Origin: Fratercula arctica
Taxonomy: Eukaryota; Chordata; Aves; Charadriiformes; Alcidae
Assembly: GCA_947846985.1 (NCBI GenBank)
Contig: CANTUZ010000012.1
Span: 25,249,135 to 25,313,134 of the forward strand
DNA length: 64,000 bases
Direction: 5' to 3'
In this document: positions 48,990 through 59,900 of the stretch, in pieces
Layout: every line of letters starts with the position of its first letter
How positions within the stretch are numbered: position 1 is the stretch's first letter
The notes under the pieces: model-generated
What the model was told of the DNA's origin: nothing
What the model saw: only the letters and a program-made list of their open reading frames with translations
Database searches by the model: none
Translations under genes and position numbers: made by a program

Positions 48990-49581
48990 CCTGTATCAGA
49001 ACTAGCGTGGCCAGCAGGACTAGGGAAGTGATGGTCCCCCTGTACTCAGCACTGGTGAGGGCACACCTCGAATGTTGTGTTCAGTTTTGAGCCCCTTGCT
49101 ACAACTAAGACATTGAGGTGCTGGAGGGTGTCCAAAGAGGAGCAATGAAGCTGGTGAAGGGTCTGGAGCACAAGTCTTACGAAGAGCAGCTGAGGGAGTT
49201 GGGAGTTGAGTCTGGAGAAAAGGAGGCTGAGGGGAGACCTTCTCGCTCTCTACAACTACCTGAAAGGAAGGTTCAGCCAGGTGGGGACTGGGCTCTTCTC
49301 ACAAGTGAAAAGTGATAAGATGGAGGAAATGGCCTCAAGTTGTGCCAGGGGAGGTTAGGATGGATATTAGGAAAAATTTCTTCACTGAAAGGGTTGTCAA
49401 GCATTGGAACAGGCTGCTCAGGGAAGTGGTGGAGTCGCCGTCCCTGAAGGTATTTAAAAAACGTGTAGATGTTGTGCTTAGGGACATGGTTTAATGGTGG
49501 ACTTGGCAGTGCTAGGTTAACGGTTGGACTTGATGACCTTGAAGGTCTTTTTCAAGCTAAACAATTCTATGATTCTATTAA
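48990..49581 (+). mobile_element. CR1 LINE, 5'-truncated 3' end
   Basis: This copy has the classic avian CR1 3' portion in plus orientation, antisense to NEK7. Near 49040 the conceptual reading is [16 protein letters not shown] followed by a stop, a decayed remnant of the CR1 reverse-transcriptase C-terminal region. Downstream come the conserved noncoding landmarks GAACAGGCTGCTCAGGGAAG and GGACTTGATGACCTTGAAGG, and it ends in the diagnostic ATTCTATGATTCTAT repeat at about 49564-49578. The element is 5' truncated and non-functional. The 5' boundary is approximate. Confidence 0.92.
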
Positions 49582-52500
49582 ACTGTTGCATTTTGACAGA
49601 TTAGAAACACATTCTCATACAGCTAAACCTTCAGCAACTCAGCCAACAGAGTTAGTGTCCTGCTACACACGTGTGTGCACAGTAGAATACAGCTTCTGCA
49701 ACACTGCCATTCAAACTACATCGGAGACATCATCATTGTCCCACCAGCCTTCCATATAAGCATGCCAACTATCTCCTACAACTGCTAAAGTTGTAAATTA
49801 ATGTTTTGTATGATAAAGAGATAGCAAAAAATACAGTCAGTCAGTAGGTGAGGGTTTCCTAAAACACTGGGTCATGCCCTGGGAAGGGGTAAACAACTGA
49901 CCTGCTAGATTCTGACATTGCACCTCTTCCTTACACAAGTGCTTCCCTAACTTCATACTCCCAAAAATCTTCCAATTATCACAGCAGAAGAAAATTATCA
50001 CTCTTGCAATTAAACAAACTACAGCTAATGCATGCTATCACCATTCATCAGAACTCTGCTGTGTCTGAAAAACCATCTCTATTTTTAGCACATTCCCAGG
50101 ACAGCAATCCCCCAGAAAATAGTTTTAAAAGAAACAAGCGTCAAGTTTCCATTCTCAGCAACATAACCAGGATCACTGCAGCGAGAATGGTTAATCACGG
50201 GCTACTAGCCACCCAGCAATCCAGGGCAGGTAGTTTGCAGAGACAGAAAAAGCTCCTGCAGCAGTATGTGCACCCTCAAATCTCTGCCATACTGCAAGAT
50301 CGGCGGGGCAAGATGCACTAAGTCCACAAAAGCAACCCATGCAGAAGTTTCTGGCCTGCATCTGATCACCACCCAAGTTCAGAAGGACAGGAATAACCCT
50401 CCATTCAGTGCTGTCCAGCCTCACAGACATCACTGAACACTTAAGGCAGACCATAGTAACCACCCCGTACCCCTATGTTCCTTCCAAATCCGCTGCCACT
50501 ACAACATCTCTAGAAATCCCCGAAGGCTGTCATCTCACCCTGTAGCCACCTCACGCTGCAACACACTCGGGCTGCAGTCACAGGGACTCTGCAATGGAGT
50601 CATGGTTGTCTCACAGGCAGGAGCAGCACTCTGGGCTGGCAAAGCTGCCAATGACTGAAGCTAAAATTGCTTCCACTCTTCAAGCCCTTAAAAAAGGCAA
50701 GCTGTCCTGTAATGCAGCACAGGCAATCCTTGCTAATATATTTTGGCATGGGCAGAAGAGGGAGAGTCTGCATCCCAGACCATGTGGAGAGAAGAAATTG
50801 CCTGATGCAATTTCACACAGTGAAGCCCAAAATATCCACCACTGGTGAAACATCAGAATGATAATCAATGATATTTCAAACAAGTCTAAAGAGAGCTCCA
50901 GCTACTGCAACGAGCAATTTAGATATGCATCAGTTGCTTGGAAAGAAGTGACAATCCTGTACTTTGACTGTCCTATAAAAACCAAGTATGTTTAAGGACA
51001 AAGAATTCACTGTTCCCAACTACAGAAACCTGAAATATCAATATGAACTTCATACTGATGAGTTTTGAAATATTTGTCTTATTTTACCTAGCTAATTCTA
51101 GTATGTTTATTTTTAAAAAAATTTGAAGTTGAAAAAAAATAGTGTTCTCTGAAGAGTGGGTGAAGTGCCTAGGTGACGTTTTGTAGAACTCAAATTATTT
51201 TCCATCTATCTTGAGAAAGCTGCAAACATATTTTCAACTTTTTAGATGAAAGCTTTCATGCTTCTTCCCAAAACATGATTAGCTTCCTTAAGATCTGTAT
51301 GACATATTCAGTTTAAAGTTTGCATTTTTTTTTTTTTTGGTGTGCTAAGATTATTTGCCAGGAAAACTAAAAATATCTGCAGAAATGAAACAGACCTGGA
51401 AGTTTATTGCTGATTAAAAAAAAAAACCCAAACAACGGGACAACACAACACAACATTTTAGTGTCTTGGTAACAAGCCTTTCTAATAAGTTCATATTTAA
51501 TCTTAAATAATATGCTAATTATTCTGCAAGAGAGTTCAACCTCTCTTGTTTCAACATCTTCAGCACAGACTTTACTAACCAGTTCTTTTCACTGAATCAT
51601 TACAATGTATTTTCTTGATTAATGCAATCAGTTGATTCTTCTTTATTTATGGCATTTTCTTTATCCAATATATTAATTGTTGCGTTAAAAAAAATAAAAA
51701 AATTTAAAAAAATCCCAAACCAAAAAACAATTTTCACCCTGTCGCTGTCTGTGGTGGAGGAGAACCATGACTAACAGGAAAAGGGATCAAGCCTCAAACC
51801 TGCTTTACAACATATTCTCGTATTGCAAAAGGAGGTGATGTTACACAGTGACAACAGTTCTCATGAACTACCCTTAACCTTGGTAGCCATGTACTGTCAC
51901 TGCATTCCGTAGCAGAGACCACGGACACCAACAAACAACAGACCAGGAGCAACTGGGAACTAGCACAATAGTTACTAATTATTTACTTGTAAAATCTCTG
52001 ATGGAATAGTATCCATCAGCCAGTTCACAGATACAGAAAACTCTTCCTTCCTTCACTATCCTTACACAGGGTTACACAGTGCTGAGGTAGATATTCTAGT
52101 GCAAAAGCCACTGTAAGTCAAATGAAAGTATTTCCCCCTCCCTGATAACGTTTGCCTCTCGGTATTACTGGCATGCCACATCCAACAATTCTACCAGGCC
52201 ATTAAAAGCTGTAACGTAAGAAATCCTCAGTTTTGGATCCTCCTACTTTTGAGAATGAAGGCTGTAGTGAAACATCTCCCTGTGACATCGCTAAATAAAA
52301 CAATAAAATAAGGTAAATGGATTTAATCTGTGCATGTACATACATAAACACACAGAGAGAACACAAGAGATACCTCCGATTTCATTGTGCGATTTGTAAA
52401 TGCCAATGCACAGCTGCTTTTTTTTTTGGACATACAGCAGATTCTATGAATTCTATTAGAATACATATGAATGCACCAAGTGATTTTCCTCAGTTGTCTA

Positions 52501-54495
52501 CTCAAGGGGGACAAAGAGAGCATTATTCACAGGTAACAAGAGGGGTGGTATAAAAGCTGGGCAGCAAGGACGTGGTTCATTAAGGGAAGAACTAAAGAAT
52601 TCATTAAGGTGCACTGTGAGGCACTGCAGCTTTGCAAGAATTCTCTGATGTGCCAATAATGTCATAACAAATACCCAAGTAAACTAGTTAAGTAGTTTTC
52701 CTTCACATTAACATTGGTTTCAGTGTCATTCAAGCTGTGGTCATTTACAATTTCAAAAACATGCTTGATCCTTTCTACAAATCACACAACTCTGGCACCC
52801 AAACACTCTTCTGGGGGTGCCTCAACATCTTCCAGCAAACTTAGAACAGCATTCTAGCAAAACCACTGGAAACCAAAGCATGCTTTTGCTTGTTTTAGTA
52901 ACACAAAGTAGTTATATTTACCTTATCAGTGTGACAGGCAGCCATTCTGCTAGGAAGTTTTCATACCATTACATATCATTTATTTCTCAGGTAATTTTTA
53001 AAATACTTCTTGAAGACGATACTATATAACTGATGCCCCCCACATTTAAACTCATACTGTCCAACTAGTCTACCAAATCATTTTCTCCACCAGCAGCATG
53101 AAGACAGAGCACATTGTGACACTTCATACATATTTAATAACAGCCTGATAGGCTGTCATTAACATCAAACACCAATCTAAGTTTGCTACATTAAACATGA
53201 TCCCTGTGTTAAGAGGACAATCACAAAGTGCCTCCAAGATCGAGTCTGTAAGAAATACCCACCGACTTGGACAAGGTGTAATGAGGCCAACTCCACTGAA
53301 GAAGCCATTATTCACCCATCGCAGTTAAAATGAGAAGGGGGGGGGAAAGCAGGGGAAAAAGAAAAAGCTTCAATGGGTCATAAAACCAGACATGCCATAA
53401 GGCAATCTGTCATAGAGTACTCATATTAATAACTGTTGTGTCAAAACTGAACATTCAAAAGAAAAGACAAACCTTCCTTTATGTTTTATGAAATGTAAGC
53501 CCACAGAATTAATAATTCATGAGATGAAGAAAAATACCAGATTTGGATATAAATATTAACAGAACACTGTCAACCTGTTTAGAACCGAATTTTGACTGTC
53601 CTACCTTACAATTATCAATCTAGAAGGGAATATTCTTCAAAAGCTCCAAAAAAAAAAAAATCAGAATGAAACTCATTAATGAAGAAATTAACATTCTCTA
53701 TTCATGTAGGTCCTAAGCAAAACAGCAGAACTCTCTTCTGTGCCCAGCTGTGGCTGGGCAAATGCTAATTGACTGGCATTATTTGTTCAGAGTTACACCG
53801 TGTTGACAACAATAACGTTGGTATGCACACAAGAAAGTATACTGAAGGAACATACTAAAATCAAGACCCAGTAGAAAAAGGGTAGGAAAAGAGGGGAAGT
53901 AGTCGTCAGGTGACAAACAAAAATAAAAAAAAGCCAGTTATAAGTTAATATAAATTTCAAAATAAAAAGTTTATACAACGGGTCTTGGATATTTTTTTCC
54001 TGATTAGCTAAATAAAAGGCATTCAAAAACTACAAAAGAAAGCTATTAACCCATCATGCACAACCACATACCAGTAAATTCACTGCATGTGCCCTTCTCT
54101 GCTTTCACTACTATTACAGAGAATCGAATATTGGAACACAGAACACAATTGCACCAAAAATCAGGAATGCCATCAAAATGTATTGTTCTAAACAGTAGTG
54201 ACACTGCTTTTCTTTATTATTCTTTTTCTCTTCTCTCCAGCACGAATATAATTTTGGTCTAGTTATGTCCCCATCTGCACTTACATTCTGGGCAACAGTG
54301 TTAAAAATACTTACATACCAACTTACATACTAGTATTAGGCATACATAAAAAAACAGTCAGCCTAAAAACTCCACTTTTCACCACAGTTCCTGACATTTT
54401 CACTGCATTTCACCCAGTGACGAGCATGCAGAATGAAAAGCTAAAGAAGCTGAACATTACAAGCTTTTAATATTTTTTTTAAAGTTAATTCCTAC

Positions 54496-54606
54496 CTTTA
54501 TCATTCTAGAGAGATCTCCAGCATCAGCTAATTCCAACACTATGTTCAGTTCATTGTCTTCAATGAATGAGGCATAATATTTAATTACATTTGGATGATT
54601 CAGTTG
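54496..54606 (-). CDS. NEK7: NEK7 coding exon, residues 88-124 (N-lobe beta strands and hinge)
   Basis: This 111-nt exon encodes 37 residues, starting [14 protein letters not shown] and ending [11 protein letters not shown]. It carries Tyr97, the autoinhibitory 'Tyr-down' residue of NEK7, and Leu111, Glu112, Leu113 and Ala114 of the gatekeeper and ATP hinge region (known NEK7 structure). The acceptor is a pyrimidine tract ending TTAG before CAACTG. The donor is AAG followed by GTAGGA, which departs from the GTAAGT consensus at position +4 to +6 and is the weakest-looking donor of the set. Both junctions are phase 0, so the exon is symmetric. It is followed in the transcript by the 15.4-kb intron, the longest complete intron here. 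Confidence 0.97.
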
Positions 54607-55144
54607 CTAAGAAAGCAGAATGATAATGTACATTTTAGTGTAGAGCACGTCTTACCTTTTTAAGACTGACAAATGAGACTTAGGCAAACAAAACAACCCC
54701 TAAAATCCACTTCAGTATAAAACAAAAAGTCTATGCTTATGAGAAGCATTTACAGATCAACATTTTGCAAGAACGTGATGGCATTTTAGGATCAACACGA
54801 TGACTGAAATTGCAGTTTTAGAGGAATTCTGCTTCCATGTATCTAGGCAATAGTATGGTAAACTTATCTGAAACAGGAAAGTCAATTTTTAAAATTGGTA
54901 TTTTACTGTACATGGAACACGGTTACTTACAATGCTGTAGTTTTAGCAGAAACTTCTGCTTGAAAAGTTACCCATGTTTCTATAGGATTTACTTCTCAAT
55001 GTTAGTTTTTAAAGCAATAAAAATGACAAGATTCCTTAAGTGAGGCTTACAAAACTCTACACAGACAACAGTGGACACCTCAAGTACATGAAAAACTTAA
55101 TATACTTTGATGAGGGCTGCGTGTTTTTTAAACAAATCTTTTAC
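54607..55144 (-). other. NEK7 intron between residues 87 and 88 (538 bp)
   Basis: This short phase-0 intron has donor GTAAAA and acceptor TTAG. It is AT-rich with no repeat or open frame of interest. It is far shorter than the neighbouring introns, so the two flanking symmetric exons form a close pair. Confidence 0.9.
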
Positions 55145-55207
55145 CTTAAGAAGATCTATTTCTTTGATGCAGTCAGCACGGGCTTTGGCATCCATTAAAT
55201 CAAATAT
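55145..55207 (-). CDS. NEK7: NEK7 coding exon, residues 67-87 (helix C)
   Basis: This 63-nt exon translates on the minus strand as IFDLMDAKARADCIKEIDLLK, exactly 21 codons. It encodes the kinase helix C region, including Glu82, which pairs with the catalytic lysine in the active state. The acceptor reads ATAG before ATATTTG and the donor reads AAG followed by GTAAAA. Both flanking introns are phase 0, so skipping the exon would keep frame but remove the helix-C glutamate and should give an inactive kinase (inference). The preceding exon, which should end with ALKKVQ, is not in the window. The intron to the next exon is only 538 bp. Confidence 0.96.
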
Positions 55208-55479
55208 CTATGCACAAAAGATAAGACATTTTTATTAAATGATTAAAATATAGCAAATTGAGCGATCATTATTTCACAGCATCCATAAAGCAACTTGAGT
55301 TATGCATTTCACAGCAAGACGTAACATTGCAGTAAGAAGTATTCCGAATGCTCTGAGGTACTGATTCACTGCTATATCGATTCTTTTAGCCCTCTTGTAG
55401 GAAAGAAGTCCATTGGAAGCACAGGTTTTCCGATGACTTAATTGCCACCTCCGCACATCTGCTCAAACACACAGCAATC

Positions 55480-56110
55480 ATTCAGCACATTTCCTTCAAG
55501 TTGGTTCTAATCCAGATGTCAGCCTGCTCTCCCATCCCTGCCACACCACTATAACAAACGGATTCTTTCTAGTACTGAGCATACCTTTTTCTCCTAGTCT
55601 CTTGCTACACTTTTCCTTTTCTATTCTAAATAATGCATACGCTTTTACGCTCTCTCTCAGGATCAAAACTTCAGTGTCACCTCCAACTCTTCCTCTCCCA
55701 TTTCCTTCCCTTCACCAAGCAAAGTGGTTTGGGTTCTGTAATTTGTTTACTAGAGCACTTTTTTCTAAGCCCTCATCTGTCACCTTGACTTTTATAGCCT
55801 TTTACAGTTAAGACATCTCTGCTTTTCATTTTTTTTCCCACCTCCCAGCTGCTCCAAATTACTTTGCAACGTATCTCATTTTTGCCTCCTCCAGTTTAAC
55901 CACATTACTGTCCGCTAACTTCAAGTTCTGTTTGGAGTCATTTTTCCCTGTCTTTTGAGTCCTTGTCCACGCTCTGCACATCTATTTTATTTAATGCCTT
56001 TCTATTTTCACTCCCTTTTTTTACCATCTTTGGGTTCCCTTCTCACTTCGTTTTCTCAGATGTGCATCTCCGTATGCTGCCACCAACTATTCCCCTTAGA
56101 AACAAACAAA
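55480..56110 (+). repeat. pyrimidine-rich block in intron
   Basis: About 630 bp of C/T-rich plus-strand sequence (for example CACCTCCAACTCTTCCTCTC) begin roughly 270 bp upstream of the residue-67 exon in transcript terms. Overlapping plus frames are Leu/Phe/Ser-rich and match no known protein. Confidence 0.5.
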
Positions 56111-59100
56111 ATTTTACTTTTTCAAGGAATTTTTCCTCTCATTTGTCATTACTTTGTGAATAAAAAAAAAAAAAAACTAAAAACAAAAACACACACCATG
56201 AAAAGAAGGCCAAGCAAACAAACAAAAAACCCCACTCAAACCACTCATCAACTTCTGTGTGGTCTGCCTATCACATTTTGAGCTATCCTGAAGAATAACA
56301 GAGGTGCACTACAAGTTTTAGTAATTGGCACAACATTTGTAAGATAACATTTTCCAGTTACACCTTTTCAATGCACGTCATTTCTTTCTAGATAGCGTCC
56401 AGGAAAAGATGTATTATGTGCTGTGAAGATCACTGGTACCTGGTTCCATCAACTCAAAATGATCACAAGCTCAACAGCGGACACTTCCTTTTCTCATCTT
56501 GCCTCCAACCCCAGACACAGAAATAGGATTAACGGCACTCTGAGTACTCAAATGTCTGCAAAGAGGTTATCTCCTAAACTGTGTAACTGTCCATGTGAAT
56601 CCCACCTTCTTTCACTCTCCCCAGAGAAGTTCAAACAAATCAGGAAGTCCACATATGATCTGTTAAACCCCCTCTAAATTTTCTATACCACTATGCACAG
56701 TAAGTTTGTCATTCCTTTAACAACTGAAAGAAGTCTAGAGACTTCATCCCTGAGCACAGTCCACACACAGCACTACTTGCTTTCAGATAGTCAGTCTTCT
56801 GTCTTCAGAGCTGGCATAAGAAAAAAACAGCCTGGAGTGGATGCAAGATTCACTTTTTGACAATAAGACAACAACTGAAATACCAGGCTTGTAGATAGTA
56901 AGAAGAAAAGGTGAAGGAGGAAAGAAAGAAGAAAACCAAACTACTTACCGAGAAAGAAAGGGAATAAACAATCTTGCAACTACTTGTATATTAATGCCAA
57001 GATGATGGGAAATAAACAGACGGAGCTAGAAGCAATTATTCAAGGAGGAGACTGTGGGGGACTTAACAGAAACACAACAGGGTAAGTCACAAGACAGGAA
57101 TGCTAACACTAAAAAATAAATGTAGTAGAAAAAATAGATGTAGTAGAAGAAAAGAGTTAGTACTATATATGAAATTACAGGTACAAGGATTAAGAGGTAA
57201 ATAATACCGATGGAAACGACAGTTTATGAATTAAGGTTGGGAACTTTAGTGAAGGAGATGAAACAGCCTGCATCTGTTATAGATCTCAGCTCTGAATGGA
57301 AAAACATTGCTCTTTAATCGTTCCGACAATAGACTAAAGCCCTAGTATTTGGTACAGTCATGAAGGACTGTAATGATTTTTCTAGGAAACAATTAGGAAA
57401 GTTCTAAATATGAGAGGCAGAACATTAACTGAGGCAGTACTGGGAAGGCATGAGATCATAGTTGTACATAACCTGAGAGACCGGTAAATGGAAAATTTTA
57501 TACCTTCTCTCCCAAAAAACAATCCATGCAAGTGCATACTGGGGAGCAGGGAAAAAGGGGGACAGCTATAGTGGCACATCTTGAAGCTTGACACGTTTGC
57601 TAAATTCTAGATAATAGCAAGACAAGAACCTTCCGTATAATACAGAAGTTAGACATAGACGGAGAACTCCAAACACACCGGAGAACCTAATCAAAGATGC
57701 AGACAGAATTTTAGACTGAATATTGTATACAAATTATCTACTTATAACGTTTGGAGAAATTGCCCTAAGCACAATTTCAAGATTCAAAACAATAAGAGTT
57801 TTACTGTGTGAAAAAACAGGACAATTTGCACCTGTTAATAAGCCTTGTGGCATATTGGCACAGTCATTAACTTACCTATACCAGCGGTATTTCCCTACAC
57901 AATTCAGCAAATTTTGCAAGCAAATTTTTGTTATAAGCTATGCCTCTGATAGGGACATAAATCAGTAACTCTCACAGAGGAATAATAAAACAACAAAAAT
58001 AAGGCCCTCGACTCAGGACTATGAAAGATCTAGGATCAAGGCACAGGAAAGACAAAATTTTGTTTGTGTATTCTGGCTGGTATTCCCAGTACTTCTAACT
58101 TTTTATTAAAAACAGCCTGGAGTAGACTAGACCAAGCAGCTGCTCTCATGAAAGGGCAGACTTAAGTTTTATAAACATGACTGCCGATACTTTTGCTATG
58201 TTTCATGCAGCAGACTGGCAAGTTTGTCACAGCTTCAGCTAAACTGGATATTTCAAACGTTACCTGAATAAAGCAAAGCAAGACAGAAAAACCAAGTCTT
58301 TTGGGATCCTTACAAACATAAAGACAGACAATCTGAAGATTTATTGTATATCATTCTTGAGGTTCTCCATTAGACTTTGGTCCACATCTAACATCAAAAG
58401 ACTATAAATAGCATTTCCCAGAAATCCAGAATTCCTTTTTCACAGACACTGTCCTCCTCCAACAGTAAGACTGGAAAAAATCCACAACAACAATAAAAAA
58501 AAAAACAAGTCACCCAATCCACGGCCTCTGAAGAACCTCTACCCTATAAAACCAGATTCAAACAGCTTACAGAGATTTTCTTTCTGAATAGATTATCTTT
58601 CCATTTTGCCAAACTGCTGTAGTTCGGATCAGAGGCCCCCAGTGTAATAAGCCATGTCAGCTCACAAGGAGGCTCCCGTAAACATGAGAAAACCTCCACG
58701 CTTCATCACCAGAAGGTGACTCAACACCGAAGAACGTCTTACACTGAAGAATGGAAGGCGCAATGAAAGATTTTAAGAGCTGAAGAACATCCTTTCAAGT
58801 GCATGTCAAAATTACACATGGCACCTGGCAGCGATCAGAAGGCTCGTTTCGCAGGAGTTGCTGCAGACCAGATGACGGCGCAGCAGAAGCTGTCCTTCGC
58901 CTGTGGTTTACTACAGCCTGGCCAACACGAAGAGATGTCAGTGCTTCCAACACAACTGTAACAGCTTATAGCTTTACAAGCAGACTAATTCTGTCTTCGG
59001 CTACTATTACTCAGCAAGTTGATCTGAAAGGCCAGTTTATGCTCCCCCCTCTCCAGCACGCGTGTTGCACACAGGTTTCTCTCACGCACACACACACAAT

Positions 59101-59589
59101 TTGTAGCCCTATAAAGACAGTAGTGCCATTGCTATTAGCTGAACACGAGCCTCAGACTGCCTCAGAAACACGAAGCCTGAAGACTTCCCACATTTTGGCT
59201 GGACTTCTCTTGGCCTGAACTTATTTTTTGAACCTGGATTTAGTGTAGCAGCACAAGCTTTGCACTTGAGAGACGTAACTGCAATGAAGTCATTACAGTC
59301 AGACGACTTGTGTCTGACTTGGGTTTAGATTCGGCTCAGTTTTGTGCAACTGCACGGTCTTAAGGAAGTTATAGCAGATACGATAAAGGTCTAATAAAAC
59401 CAGTGTGATTAACAACGGTAAACTTTTGGACCAACGCAAAGCACTAGCAACTGACTGCTTGAATGCACCCAGCATACCCCACGTAGAGCCACCACCAGCA
59501 TCCTCCTCCCAGCAGAGCTCAGGTAAGTGGAAGGGTGAGCCTGAATGGGGTCGATGTGAAGAAGCTTGTGTACATCGATTATTGGGAAC

Positions 59590-59900
59590 TAGCAGTAATT
59601 AGACTACAAGTGTTAGCATCACTGTAATTGGCTAACAATAAAAATTGCTGCATTTTGATTAGACTGCTAGGTCATTAATTAGACTAACAATAAATTCTAA
59701 CTCTTGACTCCACTTACGAGGTCAGGATCACAGGGTAATTCAGGTTGGACGTGTGTTTCTCCAGTCAGCATAAATTGCACAGTGTAATACACTCTTATTT
59801 AAAATTTTAATTATTTTTCCCCAATTTCTATTTTCAAGGACTGTGGTAAGATTAACGTTTCTACAGAGGAATTATGTTTGCTGTGGAAAACCTAATAATA
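59590..59900. promoter_or_regulatory. AT-rich element with clustered TAAT motifs
   Basis: Within ~150 bp occur GCAGTAATTAGAC, TTTTGATTAGACTG and CATTAATTAGACTAAC, each a homeodomain-type core, followed by further TTAATT and ATTAAT sites to 59920. The repeated TTAGAC context suggests a designed-looking cluster rather than random AT richness. An enhancer role is inference only. Confidence 0.3.

Larger units (their letters stand above)
39105..54495 (-). other. NEK7 intron between residues 124 and 125 (15.4 kb)
   Basis: This is the largest complete intron, phase 0, with donor GTAGGA and acceptor CTTAAG. Most of it is AT-rich sequence without recognised elements. Distinct items inside are a CpG-enriched island (about 45390-45910), a MIR-like fragment (about 46961-47030), a pyrimidine-rich block (about 47850-48410), a 30-bp tandem duplication (48491-48550), a CR1 LINE copy (about 48990-49580) and several A-rich tracts (41853-41885, 51418-51450, 51686-51730). 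No other gene is supported. Confidence 0.85.

Noticed and set aside
16875..55207. Assignment to NEK6 instead of NEK7
   Set aside because: Lys189 in the activation loop and the [11 protein letters not shown] tail fit NEK7; NEK6 differs at both places.
58799..59218. 139-residue plus-strand open frame
   Set aside because: It lies within a NEK7 intron, shows no domain, signal or repeat pattern I recognise, and is of a length expected by chance in 64 kb.
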